From Bigelowiella natans CCMP2755 (Eukaryota; Cercozoa; Chlorarachniophyceae): a DNA stretch of 64,000 bases. Positions 1-11,999 of this stretch are shown in pieces (the first letter of the stretch is position 1; the number at the start of each line of letters is the position of its first letter). The position numbers were made by a program, and so were the translations under genes. Location: assembly GCA_000320545.1 (NCBI GenBank), contig ADNK01002379.1:62001-126000 (forward strand), in the 5' to 3' direction. A model generated the notes under the pieces. It searched no databases, was not told where the DNA came from, and saw only the letters and a list, made by a program, of their open reading frames with translations.

Positions 1-183
1 AGAGAGAAAAGGAGAGGGGGGAGAGAGGGCATCGATAAGAATTGGACCTTTTGTTCATCCTTTCTTGCCAGATTCCACACACATAGCATGTCCTTACGAA
101 ATCCTTCCGCAGTGATACAATGTTTAGAGAAATTATCCTGAAGTGACCACAAAGACAGTTTTACACAAGGGAACACACAGTCA

Positions 184-195
184 CAAACACACACA

Positions 196-256
<61 letters not shown>

Positions 257-273
257 AGAGAGAGAGAGAGAGA
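184..273. repeat. (CA)n-(GA)n compound microsatellite
   Basis: A run of CA dinucleotides passes directly into a long run of GA dinucleotides with a few GGA interruptions. It lies just beyond the 3' end of the minus-strand gene that follows. Simple-sequence expansion; no function visible. Confidence 0.9.
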
Positions 274-286
274 GGGATGCAGGTAT

Positions 287-557
287 TCAGTTCGATGCAC
301 ATCCAAAGTAAGGACGTGAGTCATCATTCCTGCTCCTCTCATCCATGACACGTCGTAATTTATTCACCTCCTTTGGCACAATGGGGCCTACAAGGTTCAT
401 CAAAACGATAAAGGGCTGGTCCCTCTGTAGCCAATTGCGCAGGGAGAGATCGTTAAATTTATATAACTTGCGATGATGATACTTCACTGCGAACAACCGT
501 GAAGGATAATCTGCGATGCTTCATATCCTCATAGTGGTACGATACGCACACATGTGT

Positions 558-597
<40 letters not shown>

Positions 598-643
598 TGG
601 CCTAAGAGATCAAGAGAGAGAAATGGAAGGGGAGGGGGGGGGG

Positions 644-682
<39 letters not shown>

Positions 683-1241
683 TCCTACACATCCATCCCG
701 CCATATCATGAGCTGAAGCTCGGGCTACAGAGATAATCATTCACTCATTTACACCTACCTTCCCATCACCATCCAAGCGAGTGGCGGCTTGATCACGCAT
801 ATTCCACATCATCTTTTGTAAGAAACTTAGTGCGCCGGCGGTCGAAAAGCCAAAGACAACGACCTTTCCGACTCGCTGGTAGCTTGATGCCGCAAATATA
901 ACAAACCTTGTCGTAAAAAACGACGCTGACTTCCTCCTGGTCCTACGTGATCTCGATGACCTCGAAAACACCTGCATCATATGATTGTTAAGCCAATCAT
1001 TTGATATTCTCCCCACCACGAAAGATTTATATATCGCCTCTTCCTCACTTCCTTCCCTTCCCCCCTCCCTTCCCCTCTCCCTCCCTTCGTATCCCCACGT
1101 CAATAAGATGATCCGTACGTTTCTGGAGGGCGGTAGAACGCGCCGGAAAGCTCTTCGGAGCCTGACGAGGGAAGGAGCAATTCGCAAGCTCTGCATCGAC
1201 GTGTCACTGGTGGTCAGATCGGGTTGTGGTTCCGATGGCAC
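287..1241 (-). CDS. Unrecognised multi-exon gene with a possible FUN14-like exon
   Basis: I do not recognise this gene with certainty. Two coding-looking segments are visible on the minus strand. The upstream one (about 970-745) has an acceptor-like end near 978 and a donor GT after the codons for DGDGK at about 752. It encodes a hydrophobic stretch (SSYQRVGKVVVFGFSTAGAL) followed by LDGDGK, which resembles the end of FUN14-domain proteins, small mitochondrial or plastid outer-membrane proteins; that assignment is tentative. The second (about 520-287) encodes a segment with LYKFNDLSLRNWL and LMNLVGPIVPKEV and ends at TGA at 287. Its phase does not join simply to the first, so an exon may be missing or these may be two genes. 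The start near 1241 is a guess. Confidence 0.3.
556..680. repeat. (GT)n and (GA)n microsatellites
   Basis: A GT run (about 560-595) and, after a poly-G tract, a GA run (about 646-679) separate the two coding-looking segments of the first minus-strand gene. They probably lie in an intron. Confidence 0.85.
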
Positions 1242-1249
1242 GGCCGATC

Positions 1250-2190
1250 CCGAATAAGGCGCTTTTACATGGCAATACGATGCTGCGACAAGGGATTCGT
1301 AGGCGGTTTTCTAGATTTTACGATAAAAACAACAACAAAATATCGATAGTTTGGATACGAGTAGCGGGGAGCAGACGATTCCGATTATATTGGGATTCTT
1401 ATCGTTGCGACATGGAATTTAGGTTGTCGCAGGTTGTGGTTCCCATGGGTTGCGTCAGACTCAAAACCCATTGAGACCTCCGCTGCTAGATTAGGATTAA
1501 TGAGGGCTTTTGCCTGGAGCGTTCCAAAGTCCTCACGCCACACCCTGTGCTGTCATCATGATGTTCACGCTTGGCGGAAGGGGGATATGCTTCGTTTTGA
1601 TTGTCTGAGCGTGTTGTTGTTCACGATTTCTTCAGACGGTGGTAAGGAGCTGCGTATCATCTTCAAGTTTTTAAGTAGAGCTGCAGATCATTCTTCGGAG
1701 TCCACCAGGAGCGCAACAAATGACGCATTTATCCCTCCCTCTACCATCGAACCGACCTTTATTTCTTCGAAGACGCCGCCGTACACGCTGCTGGCTATTT
1801 CCCCTCGGGATTCTTTTCGTCACGGTAATAAACGGTCATATGCTAGAGGTGTCCCTCAGTTATAATTGCAACAACCCCCCCTCCCCCCACACCCATTCCA
1901 ATAGATCGTTGTGCCGAGATCAAAAGTTCGCTTTCTACTGGCTTCACAAAATTTTCGCTCTAGTTCCCCGAAATTTTCGGATAAATCATGCGTAGCAGTT
2001 GATGAGGTTATCGGTCGGGTTCGGGGGGGCAGCGGAGCTTCAGGTAGTATATGATATAATAATAATAATAGGCTCTGCTTAACAACAATCTGGTATAGAT
2101 CGAACAACGCTTACGTATTTTGTGGACAGTTTTCTGTCCGCATTGACTAGGCCACATATCATCATCATCATCACCATCATCACCATCATC

Positions 2191-2221
<31 letters not shown>

Positions 2222-2966
2222 TATCATCATCATAATCATCACCGTCATCATATCCTCCTCATTATCATCATCATTATCATTATCATCATCATTATCATTA
2301 TCATAATCGTTCCACGATTCCGAACAAAAAGACTCGAGGATGATTAAATGTTTTTCCAAGTTCAATACTAATCCAAACGGTTTCCACTAAAGGGGGGCCC
2401 AGACTGAGCGCCTTCAATTTTTCGTCGCAGTCGCCCTTTCAACTCACCCCCCCGCGAATCGAAGGGCTTCCTTCTCCCCAGGCAGCAGGTGAGGCGGGAA
2501 GGCAGCTTGGGGAGCATCCTGATCCTCGAGACCCACGATATGGCAATGTCCATATGCCTACATCTGAGCAGGTGCCATTACATGCGAAAGGCCATATGTA
2601 ACAATGCCGAACCCGGGTTTTACAATTTACCATGGCGCCCATAGAGCTTTGTCCCTTTTTGCTACGTTATGCAGCTCATAATGGTGCATCTGGAAAGATA
2701 GATGCATTCTTCTTCTGCTTCTTCTTTTTCTTCTTCTTTCGCTCTCTTTTATGATCTCTCTATTGTTATCGTAGACGGAGACAGAACTGCAGGTGGCGGA
2801 GGATGAAAGCTACTTTTGGAATCAGGTTGTTCTCTGATGATGCTGAATTCGTAATCCTGCAGTAACGATGACCATGTTGATGAGTTTGTACTAAATGGAG
2901 ACAAGGAGATGCTTATACTTTGATGAAACATTTTAGCCTCGTGCAGATGTCAAGTTATAAACTAAC
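1250..2966. other. Stretch without a recognisable gene; contains a CAT/TCA trinucleotide tract
   Basis: Open frames here are short and show no recognisable domain or convincing splice pattern. From about 2158 to 2314 there is an imperfect tandem of CAT/TCA triplets interrupted by CAC, CGT and ATA. A polypyrimidine TTC run lies near 2707-2745, just upstream of the CS-cyclophilin gene. Confidence 0.6.
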
Positions 2967-3426
2967 ATGATTCTTCCTTTTTTCCTTGTTCCTCTCAGTT
3001 TTCCTCATTTTTTTTCCCCCTATTCTTCTTCCTCTTCTTTTTCTTCATCATCATCATCTTCTTCTTCTTCTGCTGCTGCTGCTGCTGCGCCTACTCGTTG
3101 TGATGGCATCCTGCGAATTGTCAACTACCAGGGCTACGACGTGCCAGAAGTAACAGCGCTAGAAAAGGACCAATTCGAGTGGGACTTTGGCTGTGTGCAC
3201 CTGTATGTGTGCGTCCCGAACAGCACACTTCCACGAGATGTCGATGTCACCTGCCAAAGCCATGTAGGGCAAGGAAGAAGAAGAAGAAGAAGAAGAAGAA
3301 GAAGACGAAGAAAGAAAAAAGAAGAAGGAGAAAAGAGGATGGGTGTTGATGATGCTGTTTACAGAGCCTGATGTTTGTGTTAGGAAGACTCATCTTTCCT
3401 CTATGAATTGCTGTGTGCGTGCGTGC

Positions 3427-3462
<36 letters not shown>

Positions 3463-4843
3463 TTTACTGCATATGTGCGATGATGCGCAGTTGTATCTTG
3501 ATGATGTATCGCCCTTGCATTGTTGCCAGGCTATTTTGGTGGCTGTCCGTGACCGCACCGTGTTGAAAGGAGAGCTTTGGAACCAGATTCGTCCCGACGA
3601 CATCGAGTGGGAGCTGACAACCAAGCTCGACAAGTAGCAGTAGTAGAAGTAGAAGTAGTAGTAGCAGTAGTTGTTGTTGTAATTGTTGTAGTTGATGTTG
3701 CTGCTATCGTCGTAGTAGCACTGAGAGAGCTGTGTCTTGTGAATTGATGGTGTTCTTTCTTCTCATCATCGTCATCATCATCATCACCATCATCATTATC
3801 ATCACCACCACCACCGCCGCCATTGTTTTCCACCACCGTTGTTCCTCCCTGTTATGACGTGCTCCCTCCTCCAGGCCTGTCGTCCACATCCTCATGCCTA
3901 AGGCTACGAAAGGGCATTGGGTGTACTGCCTCAAAAGGTTGATATTTGTTTTGTCAAGAGATGCAATGTGTTATTACCTTTCTCTCTACTCGTTCGTATC
4001 CACACGGTCTTGGAAAGATGCACAATATACTTGCTTGATGCCACGTCTGTTCACCACAGCGGTTGCTTTCGTTTGTATCGATGGTTAGCGAGGAGGTCTC
4101 TGCTCCCAACTGGGCCGTGACCAACCGCGTGTGGATGGAGTTTGAGGCCGATGGATGTTTCGTAGGTTGATATGAGAGACTATAGAGGGAGGGGGGGGGT
4201 TCCATATCCACGATATAAACTTGCGACGGAAAGGCAAATTACATATCTCGATGCAGCTGATGACAGATCACTACCCGTTTGGCCAACCCCCTCTCTACCT
4301 CTCCCTCCCTCCCTCCCTCTTTGTCCCCCCTCCCCCACCCTCAAGGACGGGTTGTCTTTGGCCTCTACGGTAATGCGAAGACTAAGGCAGTGGAGAACTT
4401 CAGAGCTCTCTGCACCGGCGAGAAGGGGCGTGGTAAAGCAGCTCCGAACCTCTGGTCTGCCTTAGTAGCAGCGGCTGCTGCGACAGCAACATCTAACCCA
4501 ACAGCGCATAAAACGGCAATTGGTTATTACCAATATGTGGTGTGATTGACACCGCCCTGACGCGTTCCATCAGCGATGACCAGTGCCGCTACTTGTCCCC
4601 CGTTTTGGCAAAAATATGCAGTGTCATTTGCCATTGTGCTCGTAACAGTGGCTTTACGTGCTTCTCAACACCCCCCCCCCCCCCTTGTCCCCCATCCTAT
4701 CTGCTTCTTCTGCGTAGGTACAAAGGGAACAACGAGCATCTGATTCTGAGGAACGCCCTTCTAGCAGCTGGAGATATTGTTAATGGGACAGGAGATGGAG
4801 GGGAATCCATCTATGGGGCTTCATTCCAGGGATCATCTAAGAA

Positions 4844-4883
<40 letters not shown>

Positions 4884-5811
4884 CATATATACATATAGAT
4901 TTTTTGTGGAGAGGGAGAGAGTGCAGTCGGAGTTTCTATGAAGTGCGCCCGAATCCTCTTTTCCTCAATGCAACACCTCTTGATGGATGTTCATATTTTT
5001 CTTCTTCTTCTTCTTCTCCTTTTTCTTTTCCAAAGGACCGGCTAGATAGTAGCTCCTCGCACTGCGAAAGAGGCATGCTCTCTCTCGTAAGCATGCCCAG
5101 GGAGGATCACGAGCCTGAGGTGGCGACTGTATCGTGTTGTTGTTGACGATGATGATGATGATGATGATGATGATGATAGAGCGCTTATTGATGGCCGTGA
5201 CATATGATATAACTGGATGATGATGTTGGCGATGAGGCTGCTTTGATTCAACTCGTAATTGTCTGTTCTTGCGATGGTAAAACCTGCAGAAATTCGGCTC
5301 CCAATTCACAGTGACGCTTCAGACTATGCAGTATTTGGACCGCCATCAAATGATCATAGGAAAGGTTGCCAGTGTGTATATTGCTACATTACACACACAT
5401 ATACACATATGATCTGTATTGATGTGCACACCTAGGTTCTGAGCGGCATGGATGTGCTCGAGAAGGTTTCCCAATATGGGCGAAACCGTACCGAGCTGAG
5501 ATCCGCCGATGACCTCTCCCCGACAAAATGCGTGCGAATTTGCGACTGCGGAGAGGAGCAGGTAGCTGTGAACTACATCGAGGAGAAGTCACTCGATCAG
5601 ATGGAAATGGAGCAGGTTTGTGTTGAATTTCTGCTTTGTTATGTCCGAAAGTGCAAACGATTGGTGATGAGATTTAACAGCGTATTGCGTGTAGTTATTT
5701 TGTTGGATTGATACGGTGTGTGTCGCTGGCTTCTATGAGTCTCATTATATTAAGAATGGCCTGCGTGGGCACTCACGTTACAAAAACAGTCTTGTCTTTG
5801 TGTTACAACTT

Positions 5812-5850
<39 letters not shown>

Positions 5851-5970
5851 GTGTGTTCGTGTCCAAGTTTGTATCATCCTCTTTGTCTTCATGACGATAG
5901 TTATAATTTTCTTTTAATGGCTACTTCGTAGGTACAATGGGAGCGTGAGCAGAAGGATACTAAGCAATGA
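2967..5970 (+). CDS. CS (p23/NudC-like) domain fused to an active-site-degenerate cyclophilin
   Basis: This is probably a co-chaperone-like protein: a CS domain, an Hsp90-type interaction fold, followed by a cyclophilin-fold peptidyl-prolyl isomerase domain. Supported exons are up to 3263, 3530-3633, 3875-3920, 4060-4165, 4346-about 4430, about 4718-4828, 5036-5119, 5290-5364, 5436-5615 and 5932-5970. The CS part reads through [17 protein letters not shown] and [14 protein letters not shown]. The cyclophilin part has [28 protein letters not shown] and GSQF. The residues matching the CypA catalytic Arg, Phe, Met, Gln, Trp and His appear replaced, so isomerase activity is doubtful. A short acidic/basic helix with MEMEQ follows and ends at TGA 5970. 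The start at 2967 is the first in-frame ATG before a Ser/Ala-rich run and could be wrong. The junctions after 4430 and 4828 are unresolved. Confidence 0.8.
4843..4882. repeat. (TA)n microsatellite in cyclophilin intron
   Basis: A pure TA run directly after the exon encoding GGESIYG. The region between this exon and the next (5036) lacks an obvious GT donor at the expected junction. Confidence 0.9.
5139..5176. repeat. (GAT)n trinucleotide run in intron
   Basis: About a dozen GAT triplets inside the intron between the exons ending at 5119 and starting at 5290. Confidence 0.9.
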
Positions 5971-6982
5971 AACCTTGTTTCATGTCAGTGGAAAGAATCG
6001 ATGTGTTTCTACATTATTAGAATGTGGCTCTCGTTCAGAGCAGATTTATTTGCCTGTGCGTACGCACAGCTTGCATGCAAGCATTTATGCGCGCAACCGT
6101 GGAAAGAAGTGACATTAGTTGCTGTGGCATTGTCGCATCAGGAATCATACCGTGCGCTTACAGGGCATGTAGAACAATGAATAGCTGATTTTTGGCGCTG
6201 GCCAAATCATTCCATGCAAATCATGATGATACGATTAGAATTGGTGTCGCATGTCAAGATCAGTGGAAGAATGCCATGCTTCCTCAATGTCACCATTCTC
6301 CACGTTCTTCTCACGATTTTCATCGTCTCCATCGCCGGTATTCAAGCGCGGCTGTTGAGTGTGAACGCATTTCAGATGGAAGTTGAAAATCAGAGACGAA
6401 CATAACAGCAGTCTCATTCGCACACAATAAAAACAGGTTGCAGAGGAATCTCAAAATGCAAAACTATTCCGAGCTGACGTCATTAGAACCACCGACGCTT
6501 TTCTACCCTGGGAGGCAGCTATCGCAGCTATGCTTTCCCCTTCCCATGTTGGTATGATAGTATTAGAGGTGTGTAAAAAGGACAGCTTTGGTCAACTCCA
6601 TGAGGGAGAGCTGTGAAAAACTTGTGTACAGAAAGAATGTATGTGAGTCCAATCGCAATGGAGCTTGCAGTCAGCGCGTGAGCTCGCGTACATACACTAC
6701 TACTACTACTACTACTACTACTACATGTGAGTATTACATCGTTGTAAAAGCTTTGTTGACACCACTCACAGAGCTGTGATATCCGCCATTCTTGACGGCC
6801 CACCTATTACAAACGACGCCCATATCCAAGGGAAAGCAAGGAGAGAAACAGTAAGAATGCAAAAATTGTGAGTCAGTGATCTCTGTTGCACGCTACCGCA
6901 TTAGAACTCGGTGTTTTATATGAAATATTAGAATATACTCCCCTCCCCCCCCCCCCCTCTCACACACATACACACATTTATA
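5971..6982. other. Intergenic stretch, no convincing gene
   Basis: Only short frames are present. A plus-strand frame at 6214-6405 has one hydrophobic segment, but no family match and no splice context, so it is not called. A (CTA)n run occupies about 6699-6724, and a poly-C/CA tract about 6940-6976. Confidence 0.55.
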
Positions 6983-8349
6983 TTATAAACGAGCATCAGC
7001 AAATGTGCCAACTCGCACGTTTTCACACACATCAGTCTTGAAGTCGGCTGGAGCAACCATCATCCCACAACTTGCGCACTGTGCACGGTATCCGTCGAGG
7101 AGGGGGATAGGCATAGGACCACGCCCCTCTCCCGACGCTGCCGCCTCCTCCTCACTGCTCGAGCTTTCCTGTAGTATTAAGGTGAAACGGACAGGGCTCA
7201 CCAAACGCCTCTTAAAATGCTTTGAGTTGTGGACGATGTGAGGTCGTTTTGTGTGGAGATTGGCTTGTAGCTTCTACGTCATGCGCATGGGTGCTTTTTC
7301 GTCGTTGTTTCGCTTTGCTCTTACCACCAATCGAGCAAGCGTCTCCCATTTGCTATACTGTTGCATCAAGTCCTTGCTGTGATCTGACGTTGGCCAGGGG
7401 ATACAAACGATTTAGCAGGTGTAAGAGGGGGGGGGGGCGAACGAGATTTTGGTAATTTGCATCCCCCTCCCCGTCGGCCTACTTCTCATCACTATATTAT
7501 GCTCATAGCTATTGAAATCGTGGATGTTTATTGATGACCGTCTCGGGTGTCCTCATGATCCTTCTTGCGTGTGAGGTTCTCCTCGAGGAGCTTAGCTCGC
7601 CTGGATCTTGCCTTCTTTCTCTCCTTTGGGTCCTTAATAGTGCCATTTAAAAAGAACAACAGCAATAACAACAACAGCAACAACAACATACGAGCGCTCA
7701 TGACCATTGCCTGCGGCCTTTTCGTAAATTTTTGCTTTCCCTCTCTTCTACTTTCTTCTGCGACTACTACCACGGCATATTTCACGCTGTGAGGCGATGC
7801 ACGTCCGCGGATGTCGAGATGCAGGTCTCCGGTCCTATGAACAGTTATCACCTGCACCCAAGAACGATATAGCGTTGGAATCAACGCATGCTCTCTGCCT
7901 CATCAAAATGGTGAGCAATATCGAGCTATGGCACGAATGCAAAGGATGAGACGAATCGTATCTACAAACAGCCAAGACGCGGTCGTGCAGATGCAGCAAA
8001 CACACAAGCCAACACGTGACTCTGAAGCCACGCTAGAAGACATCTCGTATATAAAGCATCATCGCTCGAGCTCGAGGAAGCAGCAGGGAATGCGAAGTAT
8101 GCGACTCAGTACCCTGGCCGGGGTCCACCCAAACTTGCTCGAGTTGTACAGCACCTAATCACAAAACGTATCCCACAACAAGTGTTTTTGGAGTGTGGGC
8201 AGTTGTTCTTGCTTCTCGAATCTTGCCACAAACATATATGAGCCAGCTTCCATGATCTCTCTCTACAAATATGCGCATACATACGTCATCTCCTGGAAGG
8301 AACGTGTGGTTCCAACCATACTCTGACTCTTTTCCTTTCTTCGCCTGGG

Positions 8350-8401
<52 letters not shown>

Positions 8402-8650
8402 AGCTTTAGCGTGATGATAAACATATGCTACGAATATTACGGTACTGTTTCTATCACCTGATTAGAACCAAGGGTGGCTCCCCATCCACCACCATCTTCA
8501 TCATCTGCATCGTTGCCAAGACTCTTCCGCTGCGTCTCTTCCTCCTTCTTAACCCGCGCAATGACCTCTGACAGGCTTTGGTTGAACGTGGACATTTCTC
8601 GACTGATATAATCTCGCACATACTTCTGATAAACACTCTTCGTGGTGGAC

Positions 8651-8697
<47 letters not shown>

Positions 8698-9483
8698 ACG
8701 AGAGAGAGGGAAGGGGGGAAGGGGAGAATTGGAGGGGGGTAAGTAGAGGGATGGATCGCTAGCTGTAGCAAATACGAACAGGCACACTCATTACGAAGGG
8801 GGTCATGTACTAATGCAACATGTTACTGTGGTATTGCGTGTCGCTGATTGTGCGATGGGGGCTATCCTCCTCCTTCCTACCTACCTCGTTGCCTCCCATC
8901 TGTGGTTTCATATCCTTCAACACCCCCTGGTCGCAGCAGAATACGCATATATATAGAATATACACACACAGACACGCAATCATCAACCATCAAGATTTCA
9001 TATGCTAGCAGAGAGTAGAAAAGGCTATTCAAGTCGAATACAACGATGCTGTTCCATGCAATTGATATCGGAGGAGAAGGGGGGAGGCTAACACCACGAA
9101 TGCAAGGATTAGGAAAGAATCCATGACATTACTGGCGCATGTATAGCATTTTCTCCATAGCACCATGCAGATTCTGTGTCCATTTTGTTTTCGAAACGCG
9201 AAAATAAACAAAAGTAGATGCCACGATGAGCAGCACCTAGCTTAGATGACCTTTTGCTGTGCGTAGGACAAAAATTCATCAGCCAACGACGAGTCGTTGT
9301 GATGACCAGATTTCGTTGGACCTTTCCTCATTCTCTCTTGCCTTATTCGTTCGGTTATCAGATCGATTTTGTCAAAGAGATTCGAGTCATTTAGGAGTTT
9401 TGCGGCCTCCTCATTATTCTGTTTAAGAGAGAGAGAGCGTAAGAGAGGGAGAATGTCGGGTAAGAGGGCAGCAGACGTCGTAC

Positions 9484-9538
<55 letters not shown>

Positions 9539-9903
9539 ATTTGGATGTTTGATTCGCGGCGTATTAGGACATATGAAGAAGAGGGAAAGATAATGGCTAA
9601 TATGCAGGTAATAACCTTCGGTAGAAGATCATCAAAAGGATTCCGCCCCTCTGCCCTCTCGGTCTTTTCGTCAACGTCGATGGCGCTTTTAGTCAAACCA
9701 CCACCACCACCTCGGAACTTGCTCATAGATGAGAGGCAACCCATTCGGCGACGTAAGACTCCAGAGTACTCCTGTTCGAAAGCAGCCCTCTGCAACAACC
9801 CTTCTGGCCTCCTTGCATCTCCCTCATGGGACGAGAGAAGCGTCCACCATCCATGCAGCAGCAGCACCGCAACAATACCCGGGTTGGCTGTGAAGGTCAC
9901 CAT
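6983..9903 (-). CDS. Unrecognised multi-exon protein with N-terminal hydrophobic segment
   Basis: No family is recognised. The ATG at 9903 starts a segment with a hydrophobic stretch (GIVAVLLLHGWWTLL) that could be a signal peptide or membrane anchor, followed by a charged region ending FDDLLPK before a GT donor near 9609. Further exon-like blocks on the minus strand are about 9417-9254 (a charged helical block containing DKIDLITERIRQERM), 8919-8878, 8640-8460 (containing KYVRDYISREMSTFNQSLSE and an acidic stretch), 8345-8290, 7846-7770 (VITVHRTGDLHLDIRGR, strand-like) and 7640-7530 (strongly basic/acidic, probably coiled coil). A last block (7204-6983) has CASCGMM and a later Cys and ends at TAA or TGA. 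Several are flanked by AG/GT in the right orientation. Which of the last two blocks is the true C-terminus is unclear. Confidence 0.45.
8348..8400. repeat. (CA)n-(GA)n microsatellite
   Basis: CA run passing into a GA run inside an intron of the minus-strand gene at 6983-9903; on the sense strand it reads (CT)n(TG)n. Confidence 0.9.
8663..8710. repeat. (GA)n microsatellite, (CT)n on the sense strand
   Basis: Just upstream, on the coding strand, of the exon beginning near 8640, where it would act as polypyrimidine tract. Confidence 0.85.
9487..9536. repeat. (GA)n microsatellite, (CT)n on the sense strand
   Basis: Located in the first intron of the minus-strand gene, upstream of the acceptor near 9418. 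Confidence 0.9.
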
Positions 9904-10589
9904 TATGTATCCCGTCTATTCTGTCTCACTCGCCCTAGCCACGAAGCAAAGAAGGGAGGAAGAAGAGCGAGAGTAGGAGATGGACAGCCGGCGCTGCTTT
10001 TCTACTTCCACTCGGGTATTCTCAAGTATTCGTATCGAGTCTACGTTCCCTAGGACTGGTGCCATTGTGTCTCTGGTTCCATTGGAAGCCGCTGTGTGCC
10101 TTGTTGCTACGTACGCGATATTATTTTAGATATGTTATCGATAAAATTCGTTCAATAATGTATTGGATCCTGCATTCTGCGACTGGTGGACAAGGCCTCG
10201 GCAGCACCAACACAACTCTTCAGATGTTTCTAGCCGGAATAAACGCCTACTATTCAACTCCGTTTGAGCCCACGCGACATCATCACTCGCGCGTTTTTTG
10301 GTAAAATCCATTGCGTTTTTATGATAAAATAGGAATTTTTCCATCGGTTCAATTTCCGAACCGGCAATGAGGATACGGCTTCTTCTGGTTCCGTGCCCTC
10401 CGCTCTCTCTTCGCCCCCTCTCACAGCATCACATCGATGCACTATACATATTTTTGCGTATGTTTTTGGTGTTCTCAGGCGGAGATAGCGGCAGTTGTTA
10501 TGGTGCTACTGCCGGTTTTCTCTTTTTCGGGTGCGCTGGGAGGGGGGCTAGCCCGGCTCGGAGCAGCTGGTAGTTCCGATAAATATGTA
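9904..10589. other. Spacer with orphan frames
   Basis: A minus-strand frame at 10344-10135 (SDDVAWAQTELNSRRLFRL) looks protein-like but has no clear splice partner or family. The rest holds nothing I can support. Confidence 0.4.
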
Positions 10590-11300
10590 TCAGCTCCCAA
10601 TATTCTCGATCAGCTATTTTGACTCCTCGTTCTTTAATGTTACAGGCATCAGAACTACACAAACTTCAACTCGCAGCTTCTTATCAATGAGGAAAATACC
10701 AGTTGGAGCTGTGTCCTCAGAGAAAGTCGTTGACTGCCCCCACACAACCCCTTCCCAATGGGCAGTTTCGAGCCACTTCCTCCCTATTTATTATGTAGCA
10801 TTTGTGTTGCCTTCCATTCCATCCCGTCCTCCTTTTCCGTACTTTTCGATGTAATATCCCATTCTCGACCAATCGTAGGGTAATGCCTCCTCGCCCCCCT
10901 CCCCACCTTGGAAGAGAGTAAACGCGCCCGTGTACAGCGTATCCACGAAGGACCCCCAGGTTGGTAGGCTAGATGAACGCAAAATTTATCACCCACTTTG
11001 TCTTCTTATACGTGTTAATGCATACTGCATGGTGTTCCGATGCGTCGTAGAGGAAGGGCAACATGAACATAGCGACGTACGTGAGCGCAGCGAGCTTGGC
11101 CAGAGCCCCAGGTGAAACACGCGAAGCCCGTGGAATTGGCGGGGAGAGAAAAATGAGAGTCGTGCCATGCACGATACTCTTAAGTAGCGTAAAGGCGAAT
11201 GAAGAGAAAGGGCGGAAAGGAGGGAGGTGGGGAATAGAATATGATTGTGTGGGCATTCACCTTTTGCAGAATCGAAGAAGTACTATTCTGTAGCCCTCTT
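10590..11300 (-). CDS. Unrecognised membrane protein, C-terminal part
   Basis: Minus-strand exon-like segments suggest a membrane protein, family unknown. One block (about 11110-10960) carries a hydrophobic helix around LTYVAMFMLPFLYDA. The next (about 10960-10905) has TWGSFVDTLYTGAFTLF after an AG. A third (about 10890-10840) has YDWSRMGYYIEKYG. A fourth (10765-10648) has VVWGQSTTFSEDTAPTGIF and ends with the codons for VLMP before GTAACA. The reading phase then continues for a few residues to a TGA at 10592-10590. An amphipathic F..L...F pattern superficially recalls channel pore helices, but I cannot support that. Upstream exons (11280-11480) are probable but not delimited. Confidence 0.35.
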
Positions 11301-11714
11301 CAAGGACACTCGAACGTACGTAGTAGATCGTCGAAGTGTTCATTTTGTCATAGTAAGTACTTCCTACATTTAGTCTATCAGGTTCGAAAGGTTTCCCTTT
11401 TTTTGTTTTTCATTTCCTCGTTTCAATGCCGCCGACACCTCCCCGCTCTGCGGTCAGCTATTCGTAGGGCACATTAACGATCAACACAGCATTTCCTCGA
11501 AAACCGCTCTTGTCCCAGCCGCACTCTTGCTGTGCTTACTTTGACCGCCAAACGCATACACCTAGGCACGAAAACGTAAGGAGGGACAATCGGTTGCTGC
11601 TTCAGTTGCTCAATACTGGACACGCAGAGCTGGTAGCACCCATGCACTTTCACGATTATGTGAGGTGTGCCTTCCGTTGTGATGTCCTTTTGTTTCGCCG
11701 TGTCGATTTACTTC

Positions 11715-11880
11715 ATGGCTAAAAAATGGCGAGTCTCTTTGGCGTTGTCTGTGATTGTGCTCGTTGCATTTCGCCTTCCCCCCTCACAATCCACTTATGA
11801 ACTACAGGTCGAGATCCTTGGTCGCCAGTCGGCGAAGGACATCGATAAGATATCAAAGCTGGAAGAAATTGGAGAGGAGG
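11715..11880 (+). CDS. Possible small signal-peptide protein or first exons of a gene
   Basis: From the ATG at 11715 the frame encodes a hydrophobic N-terminus (SLALSVIVLVAF). After a possible acceptor (CTACAG at about 11807) comes a charged, helix-prone block with AKDIDKISKLEEIGEE, ending at a GTGTTA donor-like site. Downstream plus-strand blocks near 12127-12205 and 12590-12629 are flanked by AG and GT and may be further exons. No family is recognised, and the opposite strand is also open here, so the call is weak. Confidence 0.25.
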
Positions 11881-11999
11881 TGTTATATAGTACAAACCAA
11901 CTGTTGTATCAACACAAACGGCTATGCTCTTGCACCGAATACGCGAATAGTCCCGTCGTTCTGAATGCTTGCGCCTGCGCGTGGTTTGAGTGCGTGTAG

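Noticed and set aside
2158-2314. CAT/TCA tract as a poly-His or poly-Ser coding region
   Set aside because: Interrupted in all frames, with no flanking coding sequence; simple repeat in a spacer.
10905-10960. Segment resembling a cation-channel pore helix (F..L....F.LF pattern)
   Set aside because: No selectivity-filter motif or voltage-sensor segments nearby, so only 'membrane protein' is claimed.
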